Below are positions 52,735 to 62,148 of a DNA stretch of 64,000 nucleotides, one piece after another (position 1 is the stretch's first letter; each line of letters begins with the position of its first letter). Where the stretch lies: positions 806,001 through 870,000 of the forward strand of contig CAWEUM010000005.1 in assembly GCA_963812255.1 (NCBI GenBank), read 5' to 3'. The notes beneath the pieces are model-generated. The model was given only the letters and a program-made list of their open reading frames with translations, ran no database searches and had not been told where the DNA came from. Position numbers and translations under genes: made by a program. This stretch comes from DATJGR01 sp963812255 (GTDB lineage: Bacteria; Pseudomonadota; Gammaproteobacteria; Pseudomonadales; Azotimanducaceae).

Positions 52735-53568
52735 TCAAGTGGCCAATTCGCGCAAACGGATCAATGGCACCGCTGCCGCATCGCGTTGCAACGATGCGAA
52801 ATCGAACAGATTCGGGTCGGCCATCTGCGAGGGACTGATGTGCGCGATGCTGCGCGCGATGTTCTCCACGCGACCGGGTTGGGTCTTGTCCCACTGCGTG
52901 AGCATGTCTTTTATGGCACGCCGCTGCAGGTTCTCCTGCGAACCGCACAGATTGCAGGGGATGATCGGATATTCGCGCACTCGTGCCCAGCGGGCGATGT
53001 TTTTCTCACGGCAGTAATATAACGGCCGAATCACGACGTTGCGGCCATCGTCGCTCCTCAGTTTCGGTGGCATCGCTTTCATGCGCCCCCCGAAAAACAT
53101 GTTCAGGAACAGCGTCTCGACGACGTCGTCCATATGATGTCCCAGCGCCACCTTCGTTGCGCCGAGCTCACTGGCAAACCCGTACAGCGTGCCACGCCGC
53201 AAACGCGAGCACACCGGACAGAACGTCTTGCCCTCCGGCGTGAGGCGCCGCACGATGCTGTACGTATCGCGTTCGAGGATGTGATACGGCACCCCGAGCG
53301 AGTCGAGATAGCGAGGCAGTACATGGTCGGGGAAACCCGGCTGCTTCTGGTCGAGGTTCACGGCCACGAGTTCGAACTCGATCGGCGCAGCACGCTTCAG
53401 ACTGAGAAGTACGTCGAGCAGTGTGTACGAGTCTTTGCCGCCTGACAGGCACACCATCACCCGATCGCCCGATTCGATCAGCCCATAGTCGCCTATCGCG
53501 CAGCCGACTTCGCGGCGCAATCGCTTGCCGAGCTTGCTGGTGTCGTAGCGCTGCTTGCGGTCGTCCAT
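52735..53568 (-). CDS. ttcA: tRNA 2-thiocytidine biosynthesis protein TtcA
   Basis: Thiolates cytidine 32 of certain tRNAs using an Fe-S cluster and ATP. The 277-residue protein has the PP-loop VCLSGGKDSYTLLDVL, the first cysteine pair in CPVCSRLRRGTLYGFA, the ALGHHMDDVVETLFLNM segment, and the second pair in IIPCNLCGSQENLQR. The ATG at 53568 matches the family start (DRKQRYDTSKLGKRLRREVG). Its stop abuts the stop of the giant kinase gene with no spacer. Confidence 0.95.
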   Translation of the reverse strand: MDDRKQRYDTSKLGKRLRREVGCAIGDYGLIESGDRVMVCLSGGKDSYTLLDVLLSLKRAAPIEFELVAVNLDQKQPGFPDHVLPRYLDSLGVPYHILERDTYSIVRRLTPEGKTFCPVCSRLRRGTLYGFASELGATKVALGHHMDDVVETLFLNMFFGGRMKAMPPKLRSDDGRNVVIRPLYYCREKNIARWARVREYPIIPCNLCGSQENLQRRAIKDMLTQWDKTQPGRVENIARSIAHISPSQMADPNLFDFASLQRDAAAVPLIRLRELAT

Positions 53569-53713
53569 CGCGGCGGGTCCGCCCAAATGCCGCGATTCTG
53601 CGGCAATGATGCAGCCGGCGAAACCCGCAGTTGCTGCTGCGGAACTGCGGCAAGTCAGCCGTGCGTGTTCGATCGCCACCGCTTCGCGGGCAAATACGCG
53701 AATGGTCATGCGG

Positions 53714-56227
53714 TCAGCCGAGATCTCGCAGCACGTCCACCGGTGGTGCAGCGACCAGTGATCGCGTACCGAATAAGCCTATGCCGCAAACGATCGTCGC
53801 ACCCGCTACGGGCCCGGCGAACCACACCCATGGATGCAGGCGAGTGGACAGATGGAATATCTGGTCGTCGAGCACGAACACGGTGACCTCGGCGCCAAAC
53901 GCAGCGATCAATCCGGCAAAGCAACCCAGCAATCCAAATTCCACGCCGAGCGCACCGCTTACCAGCCGGCGCGATGCACCCAATGCACGCAACAACGCAT
54001 GCTCGCGAAGGCGCTCTTCACCGCTTGCCTGAATACTCGCTACGAGCACCAGACACCCGGCCGCGAGCACCAAACCGAGCACCAACTGCACAGCCTGGGT
54101 CACGCGTGAGACGATCGATTGAACTTGCGCGATGACCTTGTCGACTTCGATGACGGTGACGGTTGGAAACGCCGCGAGCAGCCGATTCAGATAGGGCTTG
54201 TCGGCAGGGGCCAGATAGAAGCTCGTCATATACGTTGCGGATACGTCGCGCAACGCAGCAGGCGAAAATAGAATGTAGAAATTCGGCGTCATGCTGTCCC
54301 ATTCGACGCGTCTGATGCTGGTGACGCGCGCATGAACCGGCAAGCCGCCAATGTCGAAATCGAGCGTATCGCCAACCCCAATGCCGGCCGTGGCGGCGTA
54401 CGACTCTTCGAGGGAGACGTCGGCCGCGTCGTTCGAGCCGTGCCACCAGGCGCCCGCCACAATTCGATTGTTGGGCGGTAACTCGGTCGTCCAGGAGAGG
54501 TTGCGCTCCGCGTCGAGGCGCGGATCCGACGACGACGGCGAACGACGCCCTGCTTCCCAAACAGCATCGGCAACGCCATTCACCGCGACGATCCGTCCGC
54601 GCGTCATCGGATAGAGTTCGCCCAACTGTTCGACATGGTCGCGCAGCATCGCCTGCAGCGGTTCGACCTGTTCTGGCGCGATGTTCATCAGGAAATGGTT
54701 GGGCGCGCGTTCAGGCAATTGCGTGCGCCATTCGTCGAGCAACGCGGTGCGCAGCAGTACCATGATCAGCAACAGCATGATCGCGAGCCCGAAAATCAGG
54801 ATCTGCGCGACGCTGTCACTACGGCGCCGCGCGAGGGCGGCCAGCGCCAACCGCCAGCTGCTGCCCGCCTGCATGCCGAGGCGACGGCCGGCGCGCAACA
54901 ACAAATGGGCCAGCGCCCCGAACGCGATCGACACACCGCTGATACCGAGCACTGTCCACAGTGTCAGACGGAAACTGTCTGTGTACCACAACATCAAACC
55001 CAGTGTTCCCGCTGCAGCGGAGCCATACGTCAACGTTCGCGATAGCGTCGCGGCGTCGGTATCGCGCCGAATCACCCGCATCGGCGAGATCGACTTCAGG
55101 CCCATCAGCGGGGGTAACGCGAACGCCGCCAGACACACGAAGCCGCTGACCGCTCCGACGAGCAGAGGTTTGATACCGGGCATCGGCAGTTGCAGCGGCA
55201 TATATGCGGACAGCGCAGAGACGATCATCAGGTGCACGACGACACCCAGCAGCAATCCGGCGGCGGCCGCGACGGCGCCGACGACACCGAGCAGCGCAAC
55301 ATAGCCCCACTGGATTTCCGCAGGCGTCGTGCCGAGCGTTTTGAGGATCGCGACGTGGTCGTAGTGGCGCTGCGCGTAGCGATGCGCCGCCAACGCCACG
55401 GCGACGCCGGCCAACAACACCGCCAGCAGTCCGCCGAGCAGCAGAAACGCGGTCGCGCGATCGAGTGCGGACCCGATCGACGGGCTGCTCTGACGAATGC
55501 CCATCCACCGATAGCCGCTGGCAAGCTCTTTCGCAAGCTGCCGATGCAACGCCTCCAGCGCGTCCTCCTGGCCGGCCAGCAGCAATCGATATGCGATCCG
55601 GCTGCCGGGCTTGATGACGTCGGTCGCCGCTACGTCGTCGGCGCGCATCATCAACCGAGGGCCGAAATCGAAGAAACTGCCGCCTCGATCCGGCTCGTCG
55701 CTCAACACACGACCGACACGAAATTCCGCAACACCAATGGTTATCGTGTCGCCAATTTCGATGTCGAGCGCAGGGAACAACCTCGAGTCGAGCCACACCT
55801 CTCCATGAGGAGGCATCGCGTCGACCGGAAAGCTCGAACCAAACGGCTTGTCTGCCAATCGCAACACGCCGCGAAGCGGATATCGATCGCTGGCCGCCTT
55901 AACCGCCACCAACTGGTTGCGCTCGCCGCTGTAAATCATCGAGGCGAACGTCAAGGTCCGAGCCGTGGTGAGCCCAAGTCGCGCGGCGGTCGCATCGAAC
56001 GTGGCCGGGATCGGGTGTGACGAGGCGATGACGCGATCAGCGGCCAGATACGTCGCAGACTCCGACATCAGCGCCCGCGACAGGCGATCGACGAACAGGC
56101 TGATGCCCGACACCGTACCGACCGCCAGCACCACCGCGCTCACCAGCAACCGCAGTTCACCGGCGCGCCACTCCCGCAACAGAAACCGCAACACCAGCGG
56201 CAGCCTCGGCAGCGCAAAGGATTTCAC
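53714..56227 (-). CDS. ABC transporter permease, YbbP/FtsX-like
   Basis: An inner-membrane permease of about 837 residues with two FtsX domains. The N-terminal helix GELRLLVSAVVLAVGTVSGI is followed by a large periplasmic part (ASSHPIPATFDATAARLGL). FtsX helices lie near LLLGGLLAVLLAGVAVALA and in the C-terminal half near LLIMVLLRTALLDEW and VLGLVLAAGCLVLVASIQ. With the ATPase next door it matches the ybbA-ybbP pair, thought to act in envelope lipid or lipoprotein handling. The start is a GTG at 56227, seven bases past the ATPase stop; an ATG at 56263 would overlap the ATPase gene. Confidence 0.9.
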   Translation of the reverse strand: MKSFALPRLPLVLRFLLREWRAGELRLLVSAVVLAVGTVSGISLFVDRLSRALMSESATYLAADRVIASSHPIPATFDATAARLGLTTARTLTFASMIYSGERNQLVAVKAASDRYPLRGVLRLADKPFGSSFPVDAMPPHGEVWLDSRLFPALDIEIGDTITIGVAEFRVGRVLSDEPDRGGSFFDFGPRLMMRADDVAATDVIKPGSRIAYRLLLAGQEDALEALHRQLAKELASGYRWMGIRQSSPSIGSALDRATAFLLLGGLLAVLLAGVAVALAAHRYAQRHYDHVAILKTLGTTPAEIQWGYVALLGVVGAVAAAAGLLLGVVVHLMIVSALSAYMPLQLPMPGIKPLLVGAVSGFVCLAAFALPPLMGLKSISPMRVIRRDTDAATLSRTLTYGSAAAGTLGLMLWYTDSFRLTLWTVLGISGVSIAFGALAHLLLRAGRRLGMQAGSSWRLALAALARRRSDSVAQILIFGLAIMLLLIMVLLRTALLDEWRTQLPERAPNHFLMNIAPEQVEPLQAMLRDHVEQLGELYPMTRGRIVAVNGVADAVWEAGRRSPSSSDPRLDAERNLSWTTELPPNNRIVAGAWWHGSNDAADVSLEESYAATAGIGVGDTLDFDIGGLPVHARVTSIRRVEWDSMTPNFYILFSPAALRDVSATYMTSFYLAPADKPYLNRLLAAFPTVTVIEVDKVIAQVQSIVSRVTQAVQLVLGLVLAAGCLVLVASIQASGEERLREHALLRALGASRRLVSGALGVEFGLLGCFAGLIAAFGAEVTVFVLDDQIFHLSTRLHPWVWFAGPVAGATIVCGIGLFGTRSLVAAPPVDVLRDLG

Positions 56228-56234
56228 CGCGCGC

Positions 56235-56942
56235 TCATGCGGCGTTCTTCCGATTGCCAACAACGCGTCCGGCGTCGAGTTCCACGATTCGATCGCAGCG
56301 CTCTGCGAGGCGGACGTCGTGCGTGACGAGCACCAGAGTCGTGCCGTAGGCAGCGTTCAGTCCAAACAACAGGTCGATGATCGTCGCACCGGTCACGGTA
56401 TCGAGGTTGCCGGTCGGCTCATCCGCAAACAGCACCTTCGGCCGCGACGCGAACGCACGCGCAATCGCCACCCGTTGCTGCTCGCCACCGGACAGCTGAC
56501 GCGGATAGTGGGCGGCGCGCGCGGTCAAACCAACTTTTCCCAACAGTTCCATCGCGTCGCTGCGCGGTTGCTCGTCACCCCTCAATTCGCCCGGAAGCAT
56601 GACGTTTTCCAGCGCTGTCAAGCTGCCAAGTAGCTGGAACGACTGGAACACGAATCCAACCACTTCCGCACGCAGACGCGCGCGTTGTTCTTCGTCGAAC
56701 TGCGTCAGTAGATGCCCCGCGAGCACGACGTCACCGCTGGTTGGTGTGTCGAGTCCCGCGAGAATACCGAGCAACGTCGTCTTTCCGGAGCCGGATGCAC
56801 CGACCACTGCAACGCTCTCTCCCGCGTTGATTTCCAGATCCACCGCCGCCAAGATCGCCAACTCTTCCGAATCGCCGGAGTGACTGGGGACCCGCTTCGA
56901 AATGCTTCGCGCAACGAGAATGGGTGTGGTAGTGCGCGTCAT
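56235..56942 (-). CDS. ybbA: ABC transporter ATP-binding protein, YbbA/LolD-like
   Basis: A 235-residue ATPase with Walker A VVGASGSGKTTLLGIL, Q-loop VGFVFQSFQLL, signature QLSGGEQQRVAIARAF, Walker B KVLFADEPTGNLD and H-loop LVTHD, the pattern of the LolD/MacB group. It powers the YbbP-like permease encoded next. Its ATG at 56942 overlaps by two bases the ATG of the divergent tesA gene (CATG), so the two promoters must lie inside each other's genes or further in. Confidence 0.92.
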   Translation of the reverse strand: MTRTTTPILVARSISKRVPSHSGDSEELAILAAVDLEINAGESVAVVGASGSGKTTLLGILAGLDTPTSGDVVLAGHLLTQFDEEQRARLRAEVVGFVFQSFQLLGSLTALENVMLPGELRGDEQPRSDAMELLGKVGLTARAAHYPRQLSGGEQQRVAIARAFASRPKVLFADEPTGNLDTVTGATIIDLLFGLNAAYGTTLVLVTHDVRLAERCDRIVELDAGRVVGNRKNAA

Positions 56943-57549
56943 GAGGGGAATGGCCCTGGTACTGCTGGCCTCAGCGGCGACGGCCGCGCAGACCCCGACC
57001 GAGGCCAAGACCATATTGGTGATCGGCGACAGTATCAGCGCGGCATACGGTATTCAACGCGACGCGGGCTGGGTCGCGTTGCTGCAGGAGCGCGTCTTGA
57101 AACGGCAACCGCCGGTTCGAGTCGTCAACGCAAGCATCAGCGGCGATACGACGGGCGGTGCGCTGGCGCGGTTGCCGCGCGCGCTCGCGCTCCACGAACC
57201 CGATATCGTTATCATCGAACTCGGCGGCAACGACGCGTTGCGCGGATACCCGGTCGATCGCATCGAAGCGAATCTCGACGAAATGGTGGCTTTGGCCCAG
57301 CGTTCCGGCGCCGCGGTCATCGTCGTCGGCATGGAGATTCCACCGAACTACGGGCCGCGCTACACGCAAGCGTTTCACGCCGTGTTCGCGGATGTGGCAA
57401 TCCGCGCTCACGCCCGGCTGGTTCCGTTTCTGCTCGATGGCGTCGCCACCAACACGGCCTTGATGCAGGCCGACGGTATTCATCCGACCGCCGCCGCACA
57501 ACCTCGCCTGCTCGACAACGTCTGGCCGATACTGCAGTCGTTGCTGTGA
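56941..57549 (+). CDS. tesA: Arylesterase / acyl-CoA thioesterase I (TesA-like)
   Basis: A periplasmic SGNH hydrolase of about 202 residues. A signal peptide (MRGMALVLLASAATAAQT) leads to the nucleophile block ILVIGDSISAAYG (Ser), then NASISGDTTGGALARL, block III ELGGNDALRG, and the catalytic DGIHPTAAAQ with Asp and His. It cleaves fatty acyl thioesters and lysophospholipid-type esters. The start may be 56941 or the in-frame ATG at 56920, which lies inside the divergent ybbA gene. The tesA-ybbA-ybbP arrangement is conserved in gammaproteobacteria. Confidence 0.94.
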   Translation: MRGMALVLLASAATAAQTPTEAKTILVIGDSISAAYGIQRDAGWVALLQERVLKRQPPVRVVNASISGDTTGGALARLPRALALHEPDIVIIELGGNDALRGYPVDRIEANLDEMVALAQRSGAAVIVVGMEIPPNYGPRYTQAFHAVFADVAIRAHARLVPFLLDGVATNTALMQADGIHPTAAAQPRLLDNVWPILQSLL

Positions 57550-57604
57550 TTCGCTCGCATTAATTCCTACAATACCCGCTTGCCTCAGGAACGCAGACAC
57601 CAGC

Positions 57605-58276
57605 GTGGATTCCGCCAACGCACCCAAGACCAGGACCGATACCAAGTACAACCTGATTCTGTCGGCGTTGGAGTTGTTCGCCGACAACGGGATCGATGCG
57701 GTGTCGATGCGCACGATCAACAATGCCGCCGGCACGAAGAACGCGTCGGCCGTGCACTATCACTTCGGCAGCAAGCTCGGCATCATCGACGCGATCATCG
57801 GCTTCATCCGGGAAGAACTCGATACCTCGCGGCTGGATGCTCTCACGGCGTTGGAAAAGCGCGTGCGCAACGGCGAGCAACCGACGTGCCGCGAAATCAT
57901 GTGGGCCGCGTTCGCGCCGTATTACCGGCTCTACACGACACCGGAGTATGGGTCGCACGCATTGCGCTTCCTCGCGCGACTGCAGATCGACATGAGCCCG
58001 GAGATTCAGCGCATCCTCAATCGCGAACCGCAGCAGATCGCCAAACGCTTCGACGCGCTGCTGGCACGCGCGCTACCGAATCTGCCGGACAGCATCCGGC
58101 GCACCCGCTATCTTTATTTCTGGACGCTGACGGTGCACATGTTTGCCGGCTCCGGTCAGCTCGAATCCACGGTGTTCGGTGATCTGAGAACCTGCTCGGA
58201 GGAGGACGCGTTGCACCGGCGCTTCGACTATCTCGTTGGCGGCATGGAAGGGCCGGTTACCCCGCGCACGCCATAA
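57605..58276 (+). CDS. TetR-family transcriptional regulator
   Basis: A 223-residue regulator. The N-terminal helix-turn-helix covers TKYNLILSALELFADNG and VSMRTINNAAGTKNASAVHYHFGSK, typical of TetR proteins; the C-terminal ligand domain is of no recognised type. It starts at GTG 57605. A TACAAT at 57568-57573 could be its -10. It is convergent with the SDR gene, separated only by the palindromic element, so the SDR operon is not an obvious direct target. Confidence 0.88.
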   Translation: MDSANAPKTRTDTKYNLILSALELFADNGIDAVSMRTINNAAGTKNASAVHYHFGSKLGIIDAIIGFIREELDTSRLDALTALEKRVRNGEQPTCREIMWAAFAPYYRLYTTPEYGSHALRFLARLQIDMSPEIQRILNREPQQIAKRFDALLARALPNLPDSIRRTRYLYFWTLTVHMFAGSGQLESTVFGDLRTCSEEDALHRRFDYLVGGMEGPVTPRTP

Positions 58277-58277
58277 A

Positions 58278-58335
58278 GAAGAAGGGGTCAGAGCGCTTTC
58301 CAGCCTCCGTTTGGAAACGCCCTGACCCTTTCCCC
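58278..58335. repeat. Palindromic intergenic element (GGGTCAG hairpin family), second copy
   Basis: A near-58-base inverted repeat between the convergent TetR and SDR genes: GAAGGGGTCAGAGCGCTTTCCA pairs with TTGGAAACGCCCTGACCCTTTC around a short loop CCTCCG. Its arms share GGGGTCAGAG and the flanking AAAGG with the copy at 19992. It spans the whole space between the two stop codons and probably serves as a two-way terminator here. Confidence 0.6.
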
Positions 58336-59117
58336 TACAGCGAACTCACCATGTGGCCCCCATCGACGACGACGATCGAGCCGGTCATGTAGCGCGAGGC
58401 GTCGGACGCGAGCAGCAGCAGCGGTCCATCGAGATCGACGAACTCGCCAAGCCTGCGCTGCGGAATGCGCCGCACGAACTCCGGCGCGATATCACTGTCG
58501 AGCAGCGCCCTGCTGACGTTGGTATAAATGTAGCCCGGCGCGAGCGCATTGACGCGGATGTTGTGCTTCGCTCCCTCCAGCGCCATGACGCGAGTCGCCT
58601 GATTCACGCCAGCCTTGGACACCGCATACGGAAAGATACCTTTGGTCGTGCGCTCACTGGTGATCGAACTGATGTTGATGACCACTGCGCCTGAGCGTTG
58701 CTGCGCAATGACGCGCCGAGTCAGCTCCCGCGTCATCCACCAGACGCCCTTCAGATTGGTGTCGATCACGGTGTCCCAGCTCGCATCGTCGAGGGTAGCG
58801 TAGGTGTGCGCGCCGGCTTCGACACCAGCGTTGTTGACGAGGATATCGACACCACCGAAACGCTGCTCGGCCACGTCGAAGAACGCGACGACGCTGTCCA
58901 GTTCCGAAACGTCCAGCGGCGCTGCGTATGCGTCGCCGCCGGCCGCGCGAATCTCTTCGACGCGTTCATCGAGTTTGGCAACGCTGCGCGCGCCCAGCAG
59001 CACCTTCGCGCCCGCCTCAGCAAGCGTGCCAGCGAGATGCCGTCCGATTCCGGTCGATGCTCCGGATAAAGCGGCAACCTTGCCTCGTAGTGAGAACAGT
59101 TGTGATAGCAGGTCCAT
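58335..59117 (-). CDS. Short-chain dehydrogenase/reductase
   Basis: A 260-residue classical SDR. It has the cofactor motif ALSGASTGIGRHLA near residue 17, ILVNNAGVEAG, the catalytic Ser in INISSITSERT, and Tyr/Lys in YAVSKAGVNQ. The C-terminal GSIVVVDGGHMV closes the fold. An Arg in GARSVAKL suggests NADP use. The substrate is unknown. It follows trhO by 3 bases at the end of the four-gene PP2C-bolA-trhO-SDR unit. Confidence 0.9.
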   Translation of the reverse strand: MDLLSQLFSLRGKVAALSGASTGIGRHLAGTLAEAGAKVLLGARSVAKLDERVEEIRAAGGDAYAAPLDVSELDSVVAFFDVAEQRFGGVDILVNNAGVEAGAHTYATLDDASWDTVIDTNLKGVWWMTRELTRRVIAQQRSGAVVINISSITSERTTKGIFPYAVSKAGVNQATRVMALEGAKHNIRVNALAPGYIYTNVSRALLDSDIAPEFVRRIPQRRLGEFVDLDGPLLLLASDASRYMTGSIVVVDGGHMVSSL

Positions 59118-59120
59118 CGC

Positions 59121-60065
59121 TTACCTCCGTGCGTTTCGCTCGCCGTTGTTCGCCATGGCAGCACCCACATGGCGTTCACCGCGCGCACTCGCAAGCCGCA
59201 CCTGGCGCGCGCGTTCTGTGAATGAGGCGCGCCGTTGCGGCGTCTGCTGCACAACGCAATACGGACAACTGACATCCAGAACATAGCCAGGCGAGCGCGT
59301 ATCGACCTCGGTCAGCGCGCGACGACACGCATGACACGAAACGTAACCGCCCTGACTCAGATCCTCCGCAACCGATACGCGCTGGTCGAACACGAAACAC
59401 TCGCCATCGAAGCGGTTGTCCGCGGCCAATCCACGACACGCATCGAGATAGCCGAGGATTCCCCCGTCGAGTTGATATACCTCGGCAAATCCTCGATCCA
59501 GCAGATATGCGCTGGCTTTTTCGCAGCGAATCCCACCCGTGCAGAACATCGCCACGCGCGCCTGACGCTGCGGATCGAGTTGCGCCGCGAAACGCGGAAA
59601 ATCCCGGAACGTACGTGTGTCGGGGTCGATGGCCCCGGGAAAGGTGCCGAGCGCGACTTCGTAGCGATTGCGCGCATCGACGACGGTGATACATGGATCG
59701 TCGAGCAACGCGTTCCACGTCTTCGCATCGACGTGAACGCCGCTTCGCTTGACGGGATCGACGTCTTTGCAACGCATCGCGATCAGTTCGTCGCGCACGC
59801 GCACCTTCATCCGAAAGAAGACCGGCTGGTTGCTATCTCCACTGGAGTAACGCACCGACACGGGCGCGAAACGCGCGTCTCCGCGCAACTGGTCGATGAA
59901 CTCGCGCAGCGCGGTATCGGCTCCGATCAACGTCGCGTTGATGCCTTCGTGAGCGAGCAGAATGGTGCCGCGCAAGCCGAACGACGCGGTGAACGCGCGC
60001 AACCGCACTGCCAGCGCCTGCGGGTCTTCGATGCGCACGAAGCGGTAAAACGTTGCGACCTTCAC
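59121..60065 (-). CDS. trhO: tRNA uridine(34) hydroxylase TrhO (rhodanese-related)
   Basis: Makes 5-hydroxyuridine at the tRNA wobble position in an oxygen-dependent way. The 314-residue protein begins VATFYRFVRIEDPQAL. It has the UPF0176 N-terminal domain (GTILLAHEGINATLIG) and a rhodanese domain with active-site Cys in MFCTGGIRCEKASAYL. The C-terminal part carries CHACRR and CPYC pairs, probably a zinc site. The GTG at 60065 shares GTGA with the bolA stop and matches the family start. Confidence 0.93.
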   Translation of the reverse strand: MKVATFYRFVRIEDPQALAVRLRAFTASFGLRGTILLAHEGINATLIGADTALREFIDQLRGDARFAPVSVRYSSGDSNQPVFFRMKVRVRDELIAMRCKDVDPVKRSGVHVDAKTWNALLDDPCITVVDARNRYEVALGTFPGAIDPDTRTFRDFPRFAAQLDPQRQARVAMFCTGGIRCEKASAYLLDRGFAEVYQLDGGILGYLDACRGLAADNRFDGECFVFDQRVSVAEDLSQGGYVSCHACRRALTEVDTRSPGYVLDVSCPYCVVQQTPQRRASFTERARQVRLASARGERHVGAAMANNGERNARR

Positions 60066-60400
60066 CCGTGCGATCCGCCAAGACACGGCGGCGACATCGG
60101 CGCTGCGCCGAATCGTTGCCGCCATTCCGCTTCGGTGTAGGTGTGCAATGCCAGCGCGTGAACTGGGCCCGCAAGTTCGGCCGCGAGCGCATCGTTGATG
60201 CGCCGATGTCGCACGAGTAGCCGCTGGCCCTCGAATTCTGCGGCAACGACGACCACCTTGAAATGGGTCTCCGAACCGCGAGGTACGTTGTGATTGCGGC
60301 TTTCGTTGATTACTTCGAGGTGCTGCGGATCGAGCGCGGCCGCAAGTTTCGCCTCGATTTCGCGCTGTACCGTTGTGGGTGACGATTCGGGTGCGGTCAT
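60062..60400 (-). CDS. bolA: BolA family protein
   Basis: A 112-residue BolA protein that pairs with monothiol glutaredoxins in iron-sulfur trafficking. Core features are the NESRNHNVPRGSETHFKVVV segment and the helix-turn-helix-like RLLVRHRRINDALAAEL, followed by VHALALHTYTEAEW. The His of NHNVP and of LALHTYT are the usual ligands. It is more BolA-like than IbaG-like by the HTYT end. The start overlaps the PP2C gene stop by ATGA. Confidence 0.93.
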   Translation of the reverse strand: MTAPESSPTTVQREIEAKLAAALDPQHLEVINESRNHNVPRGSETHFKVVVVAAEFEGQRLLVRHRRINDALAAELAGPVHALALHTYTEAEWRQRFGAAPMSPPCLGGSHG

Positions 60401-61122
60401 GGCTGTAGCGCCATGACCGAGACGTTGTCGAAACCGCCTTCGGCGAGCGCCGCGTCGATCAACGCATCAACGAGACCGCCGGGCTCGCCGTCTGCGTTCT
60501 CGGCGCAAAATCGGGCAATGGTGGTGTCGTCGACCATGTCGGTCAGCCCATCGCTGCAGAGAAGAAACAGGTCGCCGTCGACTACGTCGACTTCGGTCAG
60601 ATCGCATTCGACGTCAACGTCGATGCCCACCGCGCGCGTGACGATATTGCGATTCGGCGCTCGGCGCGCCTCGGCTGCCGACAGAATGCCCTGCTCGACC
60701 AGTTGCTGAACGAGACTGTGGTCCGAGGTCAACCGTGCCAGTTCACCGTCACGAAATCGGTATGCACGCGAGTCGCCGATGTGCGCAGCAACGAACCGAC
60801 CATCGTGCAGCGCACCGATGACCACAGTGGTACCCATGCCGTTGAACTCGCGCCGTGAATCCGCCAACGCAAAGACGCGACGGTTCGCGAATTCCAGCGC
60901 GTCGCGCAACACTTGTGGCGATTCGTGGCGTGTCAGCCTCGCAGCGTTGTCGACCAACTGTTGCATGACGGCCTCCACTGCGGTCGCACTGGCGACCTCG
61001 CCCGCACGCAAACCACCCATGCCGTCTGCGAGCACGGCGATGCCCAGACGCGCGTCGAATGCAAGGCAATCCTCGTTGTTGGATCGGACCTTACCCTGAT
61101 CCGAACGTGCGGCGATTCGCAT
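60397..61122 (-). CDS. PP2C-family Ser/Thr protein phosphatase
   Basis: A 241-residue Stp1-type phosphatase. Metal ligands are in NNEDCLAF, VLADGMGGLRAGEVAS, SDGLTDMVDD and GGFDNVSVMA. The AAHIGDSRAYRFRDGEL and RNIVTRAVGIDVDVE segments are typical. It would remove phosphate from Ser/Thr kinase targets, possibly those of the Hanks-type kinase at 46381, though the two genes are 8 kb apart. The ATG at 61122 gives the family start MRIAARSDQGKVRSNNED; an in-frame ATG at 61275 runs into terC. Confidence 0.92.
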   Translation of the reverse strand: MRIAARSDQGKVRSNNEDCLAFDARLGIAVLADGMGGLRAGEVASATAVEAVMQQLVDNAARLTRHESPQVLRDALEFANRRVFALADSRREFNGMGTTVVIGALHDGRFVAAHIGDSRAYRFRDGELARLTSDHSLVQQLVEQGILSAAEARRAPNRNIVTRAVGIDVDVECDLTEVDVVDGDLFLLCSDGLTDMVDDTTIARFCAENADGEPGGLVDALIDAALAEGGFDNVSVMALQP

Positions 61123-61237
61123 GACTGGCGTACTGTTTCGGCGTGTTACTGCAACAGCCGTCAGTGTAAACAAAGCGCCGCGGCGCGACGAGAGGTCGCC
61201 TCTCCTGTTGGCGCGGGAAAAGTTGATTCGCGATACG

Positions 61238-62059
61238 TCATTTCGACTCCTTCGGGGGGGTACTGGCGATGTCACCGAGTTGCGTCGCCCTCAGTTTGAT
61301 CGGCGTCCCACGGCGTTTCCGAACGCGGATATTCAGCATCTCGACACCCACCGAGAACGCCATCGCAAAATAGATGTAGCCCTTCGGTAGGTGAAAATCG
61401 AAACCTTCGCCGATCAACGTAACCCCGATCAGCAACAGGAACGACAGCGCCAGCATCTTGATTGTCGGGTGCGATTCGACGAACCGGCTGATACTGCCGG
61501 CGGCGGCCATCATGATCAGCACCGCAATCACGATGGCCGCAATCATGATTTCGACGTGCGCCACCAGACCGATCGCGGTGATCACGGAATCCAGTGAGAA
61601 AACGATGTCGATCAACGCAATCTGCACCAGCACGCTGCGTAGGGTCGCGGAGCCCATCTCAGGCGTCTCATCGCCAAGACCTTCGAGCGAGTTGTGTACT
61701 TCCTGAGTCGATTTTGCGATCAGAAACAGGCCGCCGATGATCAGGATCAGATCGCGTCCTGAAATGCCCTCCCCAAACGCATCGAACAGGTCATCGGTCA
61801 ATTGCATGAGCCATGTGAGGCAAAGCAACAGCGCGATGCGCATCACCATCGCCAGCGCGAGCCCAACGATGCGGCCGCGTGCCCGATCGTCCTCAGGCAG
61901 CCGCCCGGTCAGCACCGAAATGAAAATGATGTTGTCGATGCCGAGGACGATTTCGAGCACCGTCAACGTCAGAAACGCCAGCCAGGCTTGCGGGTCGCTC
62001 AGAATGGCCATCGCGTCCAAATTGAACCCGTCCACCGCGACACAGGGGGCGGCATTCAA
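61238..62059 (-). CDS. TerC family integral membrane protein
   Basis: A membrane protein of 273 residues, or 257 from the ATG at 62011, which better fits the family. The two conserved acidic helices are VLGIDNIIFISVLTGRLP and DIVFSLDSVITAIG. Later helices end SVGVEMLNIRVRKRR. TerC/Alx proteins are linked to tellurite resistance and manganese export; which applies here is unknown. A GAGAGG-TCG-CCTCTC hairpin lies just downstream at 61190-61204 without a T run. Confidence 0.9.
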   Translation of the reverse strand: MNAAPCVAVDGFNLDAMAILSDPQAWLAFLTLTVLEIVLGIDNIIFISVLTGRLPEDDRARGRIVGLALAMVMRIALLLCLTWLMQLTDDLFDAFGEGISGRDLILIIGGLFLIAKSTQEVHNSLEGLGDETPEMGSATLRSVLVQIALIDIVFSLDSVITAIGLVAHVEIMIAAIVIAVLIMMAAAGSISRFVESHPTIKMLALSFLLLIGVTLIGEGFDFHLPKGYIYFAMAFSVGVEMLNIRVRKRRGTPIKLRATQLGDIASTPPKESK

Positions 62060-62148
62060 TCACAACGTTACGCCGCCTCGAAACCTCGTGCCGTGCGACG
62101 CCCATCGGCTACCATATCGGCCACGCTCATCGCCGATACGTGATTGCC

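Noticed and set aside
61190..61204. GAGAGG-TCG-CCTCTC hairpin downstream of terC
   Set aside because: A perfect short stem, but with no following T run, so it is not listed as a terminator.
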